DNA of 18,784 nucleotides, taken from CANHCC01 sp040381555. Its GTDB lineage: Bacteria > Bacteroidota > Bacteroidia > J057 > RFSG01. The position numbers were made by a program, and so were the translations under genes. This document shows positions 1 through 6,487 of the stretch, piece after piece (position 1 is the stretch's first letter; every line of letters begins with the position of its first letter). The stretch is taken from contig JBEIHC010000052.1 of NCBI GenBank assembly GCA_040381555.1, forward strand, positions 1 to 18,784, read 5' to 3'. The notes below the pieces were generated by a model. That model saw only the letters and a program-made list of their open reading frames with translations. It was not told the DNA's origin and made no database searches.

Positions 1-1
1 A

Positions 2-712
2 GTCCCAGGACATGCCGGGTCAACTGCGGTATCTCGTATTTGCTGGTTTAATCTTCCTAATGGTGAAGTTGATGAGGTGTATCTTCCCAACACTAATTTG
101 ACAGGTGCCACTACGGACACTGTTGAATTGTCTTTCTGGGTTGCTTACCGTCAGTATTCTACTTCTACTAATGATAAATTAGAAGTGAAAGTTTCTACAG
201 ACTGTGGAACTACTTGGGCTACTGCCTTCAATAAAGCTGGTTCTGCACTTTCCACAGGTGCTGTAGCTACTTCTTCTTGGACTCCTACTGTGGCTTCAGA
301 TTGGAGAGAGGAAAAAGTTGATTTGTCAGCATATGCCAATCAGGCTAATGTGATGATTAAATTCACTGCTACTTCTGCTTATGGTAACAATGGATTTATT
401 GATGATATTAATCTTACCAAAAACTCTGTTGTTGTAGCTAACATGAATGATGTTTTGGGTAACGAGATGATGAGTCAAAACTATCCTAACCCTGCTTCTA
501 CACTTACTACTATTAATCTTTCTGGTATTCAGGAAGGAATGGTATTTGAAGTTCGTGACATGTTAGGTCATACAGTATTGAGCTCTAAATTGAGCGAAGG
601 ACAAAGCAGCCTGAATGTTTCAACTGTTGGTTTAGATAATGGAGTATTTGTATACCACATTGTTGAGAATGGTGTTGTATTAGCCACTCGTAAACTGACT
701 ATTCAGAAATAA
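2..712 (+). CDS. Secreted protein with T9SS type A sorting domain, C-terminal part
   Basis: The reading frame is open from the left edge (first full codon at base 2) to the TAA at 710-712, so only the last 236 residues are visible. The final ~77 residues form a T9SS type A sorting domain: an NYPNPAS motif, then alternating beta strands, a D-NGVFVYHI segment and a final KLTIQK. Such domains take the protein across the outer membrane and are usually removed on anchoring or release. The part before it (strands around LSFWVAYRQY, CGTTWATAFNKAGSAL, DWREEKVDLSAYANQANVMIKF and GFIDDINL) resembles the jelly-roll modules found behind the catalytic domains of secreted Bacteroidota metallopeptidases such as pappalysin-like M43 enzymes. 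A peptidase is therefore possible, but no catalytic domain is in view. A clear terminator follows 23 bp after the stop. Confidence 0.85.
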   Translation, partial: VPGHAGSTAVSRICWFNLPNGEVDEVYLPNTNLTGATTDTVELSFWVAYRQYSTSTNDKLEVKVSTDCGTTWATAFNKAGSALSTGAVATSSWTPTVASDWREEKVDLSAYANQANVMIKFTATSAYGNNGFIDDINLTKNSVVVANMNDVLGNEMMSQNYPNPASTLTTINLSGIQEGMVFEVRDMLGHTVLSSKLSEGQSSLNVSTVGLDNGVFVYHIVENGVVLATRKLTIQK

Positions 713-734
713 TTTTTAATAAAATTGATTAGAA

Positions 735-772
735 AGGGCTTCCGAGGAATCGGGAGCCCTTTTTGTTTTTTT
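735..772 (+). terminator. Rho-independent terminator of the T9SS cargo gene
   Basis: An 11-bp stem (AGGGCTTCCGA paired with TCGGGAGCCCT, one G-T wobble) has a GGAA tetraloop at 746-749 and is followed by a T-rich tract at 761-772. It lies 23 bp beyond the stop codon. Confidence 0.88.
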
Positions 773-818
773 GGGGGGGATTGAAGTAAATCTAGTTGTA
801 TGTGATTTTGATAGTTTT

Positions 819-1362
819 GGTAAGGGATGCTTGCCAAAGTTCTGACAAGGGACGCTTGCCAGTTAGAATTGAGAGTTTTTGACAAGGGACGCTTGCCAGA
901 TTGCATTCGGATTTTTGGACAAGGGAAGCTTGCTAGTTTGAATTCAGGAATCTAGACAAGGGGCGCTTGCAAAAGTTTTTGCCAAGGGACACTTGCCAGA
1001 GTTTTTGACAAGGGACGCTTGCCAGTTTGAATCCAGGCATTTGGACAAGGGACGCTTGCCAGCTTGAATTCAGGGATTTAGACAAGGGACACTTGCTAGA
1101 GTTTTAGACAAGGGACGCTTGCCATGTTGAATTGAGGAATTTGGACAAGGGACGCTTGCCATTTTGAATTGAGGGATTTCAACAAGGGACGCTTGCCAAA
1201 TTTTTTGACAAGGGACGCTTGCCAGTTAGAATCCAGGCATTTGGACAAGGGACGCTTGCCAGTTTGAATTCAGGCGTTTTTGCCAAGGGACGATTACCAG
1301 AGTTTTTGCCAAGGGACGCTTGCCAGTTTGAATCCAGGCATTTTGACAAGGGACGCTTGCCA
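819..1362. repeat. Intergenic array of 17 18-bp units with two-state spacing
   Basis: The consensus unit is GACAAGGGACGCTTGCCA, with an inverted CAAG/CTTG pair around GGACG. Units start at 819, 844, 881, 918, 955, 981, 1007, 1044, 1081, 1107, 1144, 1181, 1207, 1244, 1282, 1308 and 1345. Start-to-start steps are 37 bp (nine), 26 bp (five), plus one 38 and one 25. Gaps are therefore about 19 bp (close to GTTTGAATTCAGGCATTTG) or about 8 bp (close to GAGTTTTT). The gaps resemble each other, which excludes CRISPR. Decayed units continue to about 1437, for example GACAAGTTGCCA at 1426. The rest of the gap to the next gene (1438-1700) shows nothing recognisable. The array lies between a terminator and the next promoter. 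Its function is unknown. Confidence 0.92.
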
Positions 1363-1707
1363 GAGTAAATTCTATTTTTAACTAAGCTATCCTTGCTCGA
1401 ATAAATTCCTTGCCAGAAATCCTTAGACAAGTTGCCACTCCCTCATCCCTTTGCCTAAGTACTGCCTATTTGAATTTTCTGCTACTTTCTTCTCCGTCTT
1501 TACCCTCTTCATCATTTATTTCGACAGATTTTGCCCACATTCTTCAACTAGGATTAAGCCTTAGTACCCGGGAATGCATCTTCATGATCTCCATTCCATT
1601 CGGGCTAATAAAATTATTTATTAACCCAATCGTTTAGATAATAATCGAGTTTTTAAAAAAAGTGAAATCCCACCACACTTTTACAAGTATTTTTCCCAGA
1701 TTATCCT

Positions 1708-1715
1708 TAGTTTTG
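1708..1715 (+). promoter_or_regulatory. Candidate Bacteroidota -7 box for the thiol-redox cluster
   Basis: TAGTTTTG matches the TAnnTTTG -7 consensus and ends 24 bp before the ATG at 1740. No good TTTG -33 box is visible at the usual distance, so this is tentative. It supports the start at 1740 over an in-frame GTG at 1662, which lies upstream of it. Confidence 0.33.
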
Positions 1716-1739
1716 ATAAGTATATTTATCCGCTTCAAC

Positions 1740-2753
1740 ATGAAAACTACAATCCTTCGTTTTTCGTTGTTCTCCTTGTTCCTTATTGGAACTCTCTGCG
1801 CTCAAGTTCCCAGAACCATGCTCGTAGAACATTTTACTCAAGCCTCTTGTGGTCCTTGTGCAGCGCAAAATCCAGCTCTACATGCCCTGCTAACAGCGAA
1901 CTCTAATGTTACCTACATTAAATATCAGGTCAGTTGGCCAGGAGTAGATCCAATGAATGTTCATAATCCTAGCCAAGTTAATTCTAGAGTGAATTATTAT
2001 ACCGTTAGTTCAGTGCCATCAACTGTTTTTGAAGGAAATGTTTATAAAGGATCCCCAGGAGGATTTACTCAGGCAATGATTAATGCAAGAGCATCTGTTT
2101 CTTCTCCTTTCTCTTTGTCCGTAACGGCCAGGATTAATGATTCTCAGGATTCTATTTTTGCCACGGCAATTGTTCGGAAAGAAGCAGATACAGCTACAAC
2201 AGGCGTTTTTACCCGAATCGCTGTTTTGGAAAAACATATTCAATTTAATATCGCTCCAGGTAGTAACGGGGAAAAAGATTTTTATCATGTTATGAAACGA
2301 ATGCTCCCCAATGCAGTTGGTACCGCTCTCCCAACCGCAATGACTGTTGGAGAATATGATACTATTGAAGTAGCCTGGAAGATTGTCAATGTCTATGAAA
2401 TAAACCAATTAATGGTGGTTGCCTTCATTCAAAATACTAATAGTAAAAATGTTTATCAGGCTGCTTCTTCAGATGCTTGGTTTACTTCTACGCAATCAGA
2501 TGTTCAAGATTTTAAAGTCTTAGTTTACCCTAATCCTACCAGTCAAATTCTGAATTTATCCTACCCAAGTTCTGAGTCTGTTCAGATTCAGCTCTTCAAT
2601 AGCCAAGGGCAAATTATTCATACTGAAACTTCTTCTGGCATCAGTGATTCATATTCAACGGATGTTTCAGCATTTGTCCCAGGAATTTATCTCTGCAAAA
2701 TTATCGCTGGAGATAAAGAACATGTTTCACGCGTTTTAATTCAGGCACAATGA
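1740..2753 (+). CDS. Omp28-like thioredoxin-fold protein with T9SS type A sorting domain
   Basis: This is a 337-residue secreted protein, probably exposed on or released from the cell surface. Residues 1-21 are a signal peptide (MKTTILRF, a hydrophobic core, then CAQ). Residues 27-40 (MLVEHFTQASCGPC) carry a CGPC thioredoxin-type active site at C37-C40, in the context usual for Omp28-related proteins. The middle holds beta-rich sequence. Residues 260-337 form a T9SS type A sorting domain beginning VLVYPNPTSQ. I chose the ATG at 1740 because it starts the signal peptide directly; an in-frame GTG at 1662 would add 26 residues ahead of it and lie upstream of the candidate -7 box. The CGPC centre suggests thiol-disulfide exchange outside the cell. 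Omp28 proteins have no settled function, so the reaction is inferred. It is the first gene of a four-gene cluster, and its stop overlaps a possible start of the next gene. Confidence 0.85.
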   Translation: MKTTILRFSLFSLFLIGTLCAQVPRTMLVEHFTQASCGPCAAQNPALHALLTANSNVTYIKYQVSWPGVDPMNVHNPSQVNSRVNYYTVSSVPSTVFEGNVYKGSPGGFTQAMINARASVSSPFSLSVTARINDSQDSIFATAIVRKEADTATTGVFTRIAVLEKHIQFNIAPGSNGEKDFYHVMKRMLPNAVGTALPTAMTVGEYDTIEVAWKIVNVYEINQLMVVAFIQNTNSKNVYQAASSDAWFTSTQSDVQDFKVLVYPNPTSQILNLSYPSSESVQIQLFNSQGQIIHTETSSGISDSYSTDVSAFVPGIYLCKIIAGDKEHVSRVLIQAQ

Positions 2754-2770
2754 TTGCAAGCCTTTTTAGT

Positions 2771-3307
2771 ATGAAAAAATATAGTCTAATTCTTCTTTTG
2801 TTTAGCGTAACTTTTATTTGTTTGATAACTCGTGTTACAGCTCAGATTTCAGGTACCCAAAATTTGCCTTCCGTAAATGTGAAAGATTTACATGGGAAAA
2901 CAGTGAATACTTCCGAGTTTTCCAATGGAGACAAACCTTATGTTCTAGACTTCTGGGCCACTTGGTGCAAACCCTGCATTCTTGAACTGAATACGATTGA
3001 TGAATCTTATGAAGACTGGAAGGCTGAAACGGGAATTAAGGTGATTGCAGTTTCTATTGATGATGCACGAAATAGTGTTAAAGTTTTGCCTTTTGTAAAT
3101 GGACGACAGTGGGAATATGAAGTATATCTGGATGAAAATTCGGATTTAAAGAGGGCTTTAAATATCAATAATGTCCCCCATACTTTTATAATTAGTCCCA
3201 AGGGAGAAATTCTTTGGCAGCATAATTCCTATACCCCAGGGGATGAAATTACCCTGTATGAGGCATATAAAAATATTCTTGCCGGAAAAGATCCTAATGC
3301 CCACTAA
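2771..3307 (+). CDS. TlpA/ResA-like periplasmic thioredoxin
   Basis: This is a 178-residue thiol-disulfide oxidoreductase of the TlpA/ResA/AhpC-TSA class. It has a signal peptide (MKKYSLILLLFSVTFICLI, then RVTAQ), the strand VLDFWATW, the active site CKPC (C66-C69), the insertion strand VIAVSIDDARN, and the NVPHTFII segment containing the cis-proline of the thioredoxin fold. The two active-site cysteines are the only ones after the signal peptide, as expected for a periplasmic reductase. Two starts are possible. The ATG at 2750 overlaps the upstream stop as ATGA, which would give tight coupling and add seven residues. The ATG at 2771 gives the MK-type signal peptide shared by the neighbouring genes, so I prefer it. 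Family members reduce specific partners such as cytochrome c maturation proteins. Here the neighbours suggest envelope Omp28-like proteins as partners, which is inference. Confidence 0.88.
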   Translation: MKKYSLILLLFSVTFICLITRVTAQISGTQNLPSVNVKDLHGKTVNTSEFSNGDKPYVLDFWATWCKPCILELNTIDESYEDWKAETGIKVIAVSIDDARNSVKVLPFVNGRQWEYEVYLDENSDLKRALNINNVPHTFIISPKGEILWQHNSYTPGDEITLYEAYKNILAGKDPNAH

Positions 3308-3335
3308 TTCTCTCATCTAAGACTCAACCTAGATT

Positions 3336-4988
3336 GTGAAAAATATACTGTTTCCCTGTAAGCATCTATGTTTACTATTGCTGACTCTTACACCCTTTCT
3401 GATACAAGCACAAAAAAGTGATTCTACTCGTACAGATTTAGGGAATATATCTGGAAATTTTCAAACAGATTTTCAATATTATCGGTACGATTCTTTGATT
3501 GGTACTCCTAGGGTTCCTGAAAAAACGCGGATGAATGGTTTCCTGAACTTAAACTATACCCGCGGGAAATTCAGAATGGGTACTCGATATGAATCTTATT
3601 TAAATCCAATATTAGGGTTTGATCCGCGTTTTGTCGGAAATGGAATTATGTATCGATATGCTGGCTATACCCAAGGAGATTTGGATATTACGGTAGGGCA
3701 TTTTTATGAGCAATTTGGAACAGGATTGACTCTTAGATCTTATGAAGAACGAAATTTAGGATTTGATAATGCACTGGATGGGGTACGATTAAAATACAAT
3801 CCTTTACCAGGTGTTTATTTCAAAGGTATCGTCGCAAAAATGCGCTCCTTTTTCACTTATGGCGCTGGTCTTATTAGGGGTGGGGACGGAGAAGTGTTAA
3901 TCAATGAAGTAATTCCGGCATGGAAAGAAGGAAAGGTACGATGGTCACTTGGAGGATCTTTTGTAAGTAGATATCAAGCAGATGAAGACCCCATTTATAA
4001 GTTGCCCTTGAATGTGGCTACCGGAGCTGGCCGTACAATGTTTGCCGTTGGAGGTTTCTCCTTGCTTGGTGAATATGCTTATAAAATTAATGACCCCTCC
4101 GCTACTAATAATCTTATTTATCGTCCCGGTGATGCAGCTTTCCTTAATCTATCCTATTCTCAAAAGGGTCTGGGTATTTCTTTAAGTGCTAAACGAATTG
4201 TTAATATGGATTTCAGAGCGGACCGTACTGCTTTTGGCAATAATCTGAATATTAATTTCCTTCCTGCCCTTACTAAGCAACATACCTATCGACTCATCAC
4301 TTTATATCCTTACGCAACCCAGCCAAATGGAGAAGTGGGTATTCAGGGTGATTTGAGCTATACTTTTCCGAAGAAATCTGCTCTAGGCGGAAAGTATGGT
4401 ACAACTCTTACCTTCAATTATGGACTTATTCATAGCCTAGATTCAACTCTTCGGACCGATGAATTAGGGTATGATACTAAATTCGCCTCTATTGGAGAAA
4501 AACTGTATTTCGAAGATTTTAATGTTGAGTTAAGTAAAAAGTGGAGTCCGAAGATCAAAACAATTTTAACTTATATTCATTTGGACTATAATAAAGATGT
4601 AATTGAAGGCAGAACTGGATTTGGATTAATTCGTACTCAAACTGCAATCGTTGATTTTTCTTATAAAATTTCTGCAAAGAAGAATATTCGGGCTGAATTT
4701 CAGCACATGGGTGTGAAGGGAGATATGGGATCTTGGGCTATGGGATTACTCGAATATACCATTGCCCCCAAATGGTTCGTGGCGGTATGGGATGAGTATA
4801 ATTACGGTAACCCGGATGATATAAAGAAACTTCATTATTATGGAGGTAGTGTTGGATTAATTAAAAATGGGAATAGAATTACTGCTGGTTATGGAAGACA
4901 AAGGGCAGGTATTTTTTGTGTCGGTGGAGTTTGCCGTTTTGTGCCAGCATCTAATGGGTTTAGTTTGTCTGTTACCTCAACATTCTAG
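3336..4988 (+). CDS. DUF6029-like outer-membrane beta-barrel protein
   Basis: This is a 550-residue protein with a GTG start. It has a signal peptide (MKNILFPCKHLCLLLL, ending IQAQ) followed by many amphipathic strands rich in Tyr and Gly, and ends in SVTSTF. A C-terminal Phe is typical of barrels inserted by the Bam machinery. I recognise it as similar to the Bacteroidota family DUF6029, whose function is not known. After the signal peptide there are exactly two cysteines, C528 and C533, as a CVGGVC pair in the turn before the last strand. This is notable beside three CXXC proteins. The gene follows the TlpA-like gene by 28 bp and precedes the Omp28-like lipoprotein by 3 bp, so co-transcription is very likely. 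No in-frame ATG lies nearby, and the GTG directly begins a good signal peptide. It could act as a channel, a scaffold or a redox substrate. Confidence 0.82.
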   Translation: MKNILFPCKHLCLLLLTLTPFLIQAQKSDSTRTDLGNISGNFQTDFQYYRYDSLIGTPRVPEKTRMNGFLNLNYTRGKFRMGTRYESYLNPILGFDPRFVGNGIMYRYAGYTQGDLDITVGHFYEQFGTGLTLRSYEERNLGFDNALDGVRLKYNPLPGVYFKGIVAKMRSFFTYGAGLIRGGDGEVLINEVIPAWKEGKVRWSLGGSFVSRYQADEDPIYKLPLNVATGAGRTMFAVGGFSLLGEYAYKINDPSATNNLIYRPGDAAFLNLSYSQKGLGISLSAKRIVNMDFRADRTAFGNNLNINFLPALTKQHTYRLITLYPYATQPNGEVGIQGDLSYTFPKKSALGGKYGTTLTFNYGLIHSLDSTLRTDELGYDTKFASIGEKLYFEDFNVELSKKWSPKIKTILTYIHLDYNKDVIEGRTGFGLIRTQTAIVDFSYKISAKKNIRAEFQHMGVKGDMGSWAMGLLEYTIAPKWFVAVWDEYNYGNPDDIKKLHYYGGSVGLIKNGNRITAGYGRQRAGIFCVGGVCRFVPASNGFSLSVTSTF

Positions 4989-4991
4989 TAT

Positions 4992-5876
4992 ATGAAAATA
5001 ACTCGTTTTTATGCTGTTATCTTAATCCTTTCTGGGATTTTCTTTTCATTGAATTCTTGCGATGTAATTGAGGCGCCTTATACCGAGAGTCTGGTTGCTC
5101 CAACAGATACGGGTGATACATCCGTGGCAGTAAGAAAAGTATTGCTTGAAGATTTTACTGGTTTTTATTGTGGTACTTGTCCGCCGGCTTCAGAAATAGC
5201 TGCTGCTTTAGATAGTACTTATGCCGACCGCTTGATAGTTGTTGGTATTCATGCCAATTTCTTCGCAGATGTTTCTCTACACTCCGCACCTTATAATAGC
5301 CCAGATTTAAGAACTCCCGCAGGAGAAGAATATTATAATTTCTTCGGAATTTCCTCTAATCCAAGTGGGATGGTGAATCGTAAAAAAGTGAGTGGTGATT
5401 TAATCCTATCTAAAAATGCTTGGGCATCTGCTGTTGCAAATGAATTGGCTTTGCAACCTGAACTTAAAATTAAACTCCAACCTCAATATAGTGCCAATGA
5501 TCGTAAGTTAAATCTTTCAGCTACTATTACCTATGTTAAACCAGGTTCTATTTATGATAAATTAGTTGTGTTGATTACCGAAACCCCTGTAACAGCTGCA
5601 CAAAAGGATTATCGATTGCCTTCCCCTTCTAATATCCTGGATTACAAACATAAACATGTTCTAAGGGCTAATATCAATGGAACCTGGGGAGATATATTAA
5701 ATACCACAGTGCCCGCTACTGGTACAGCAGTTACGAAAACCTTCGAATATATTTTGCCTGCTCAGGTAAATCCGGATAATGTGCATATTGTCGCTTTCGT
5801 TCATCGTCAAACTCCCGATAGTCAAAGTGATATTAATCGGGAAGTCATTCAGGCCGAAGAGGTAAGTTTGAAGTAG
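4992..5876 (+). CDS. Omp28-like thioredoxin-fold lipoprotein
   Basis: This is a 294-residue probable outer-membrane lipoprotein. Residues 1-23 are a lipoprotein signal ending LNSC (C23 lipidated), followed by a flexible Thr/Ser/Asp-rich linker. The segment KVLLEDFTGFYCGTCPPA carries a CGTC motif at C60-C63 in the usual Omp28 position, and C23, C60 and C63 are the protein's only cysteines. The C-terminal half is beta-rich with no T9SS sorting domain, so it differs from its relative at 1740-2753 in how it is anchored. It starts 3 bp after the barrel gene's stop and ends the cluster. Omp28 was first described as an outer-membrane protein of Porphyromonas; its biochemical role is unsettled. A redox or chaperone role for the adjacent barrel is inferred from the CXXC and from gene order. 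Confidence 0.83.
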   Translation: MKITRFYAVILILSGIFFSLNSCDVIEAPYTESLVAPTDTGDTSVAVRKVLLEDFTGFYCGTCPPASEIAAALDSTYADRLIVVGIHANFFADVSLHSAPYNSPDLRTPAGEEYYNFFGISSNPSGMVNRKKVSGDLILSKNAWASAVANELALQPELKIKLQPQYSANDRKLNLSATITYVKPGSIYDKLVVLITETPVTAAQKDYRLPSPSNILDYKHKHVLRANINGTWGDILNTTVPATGTAVTKTFEYILPAQVNPDNVHIVAFVHRQTPDSQSDINREVIQAEEVSLK

Positions 5877-5970
5877 AAGAGACGATTCTTTCCTCAAACT
5901 ATTTCTCAATTAGGAAGTTATCATCTCTAATGTCTTATACATTCTAAACATACTATCTCGCCAGTAATTA

Positions 5971-6114
5971 GGGTAAGAAATGATAGTTCAAGCCATTAAT
6001 TTCGGGTAAAGAAATAATGGTTCTAAGCCATTATTTGTGGGTAAAGAAATGATGGTTCTAAGCCATTAATTATGGGTAAAGAATTGATGAATCTAAGCTA
6101 TTAATTGTGGGTAA
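5971..6114. repeat. 35-bp tandem repeat array with hairpin cores
   Basis: There are four units plus a fifth partial one, each starting GGGTAA, at 5971, 6004, 6039, 6074 and 6109 (steps 33, 35, 35, 35). The unit reads roughly GGGTAAAGAAATGATGG, then TTCTAAGCCATTAATTGT. The second unit holds a perfect 9-bp inverted repeat (AAATAATGG, 7-bp loop, CCATTATTT at 6012-6036); the dyad is weaker in the other units. The array lies between two convergent genes. I see nothing recognisable in 5877-5970. Confidence 0.88.
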
Positions 6115-6293
6115 TTGCAAAATACTTTTTAATTACCAAGCTTTCTCTTCCCTCCCCAATGTGCTCTGTCCCCTCCCTAAACCTCCCCGAAAGAAAGCGG
6201 TCGCTACCCACAAGCCACAGCTCATAAGCTTATATCTTGTGTTTGATAGGAAAAATACAGGAATTCGTTTTAATTCGAACTATTAATTTACCC
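6109..6293. repeat. Degenerate dispersed element, copy 1
   Basis: This ~185-bp non-coding segment aligns by eye with 10836-11003. Shared blocks in the same order are CTTTTTAATT, CAAGCTT, CTCTTCCCT, TGCTC, CACAGCTC, and an AATTCGTTT block near the end. It begins with GGGTAA and ends with TTACCC, a short inverted pair at the boundaries. There is no coding potential. It could be a decayed miniature transposon or another mobile repeat. The following 6294-6443 is AT-rich then C-rich, with no gene. Confidence 0.6.
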
Positions 6294-6443
6294 AAATAAA
6301 ACTGCGTAACCCCAATTTAAACTTGTCATTTCTGCCATAATAAAATGACCCAAAAAGATTGCAAATTTTTTAATTCCTCTATCTTCTTTCTTCTATCATA
6401 AATACTCCCCCATAACCCCAACTCATCCCTCATAAGCCCTAAT

Positions 6444-6478
6444 CACTAACCACTAACCACTACCCACTACCCACTAAC
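6444..6478. repeat. Heptamer microsatellite, five copies
   Basis: Five consecutive 7-bp units read CACTAAC, CACTAAC, CACTACC, CACTACC, CACTAAC. They lie 9 bp beyond the stop codon of the minus-strand glycosylphosphotransferase gene. Read on the minus strand the units are GTTAGTG and GGTAGTG. Copy number may vary between strains. Confidence 0.8.
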
Positions 6479-6487
6479 AACTCCCCC

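Noticed and set aside
819..1362. CRISPR array
   Set aside because: Units are short (18 bp), the intervening sequences are similar to each other rather than unique, spacing is 8 or 19 bp, and there are no cas genes in the window.
703..1430. Minus-strand open frames encoding repeated SGKRPLSK-like peptides
   Set aside because: They are read through the repeat array, whose 26- and 37-bp periods are not multiples of three, so the frame shifts between units. There is no start context, and they overlap a terminator at one end.
1410..1637. A 75-codon plus-strand open frame in the gap after the array
   Set aside because: It begins inside decayed repeat units, has low-complexity Ser/Leu/Phe composition and resembles no family.
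1662..1739. N-terminal extension of the T9SS Omp28-like protein from a GTG at 1662
   Set aside because: It would place 26 extra residues before a good signal peptide and lies upstream of the candidate -7 box.
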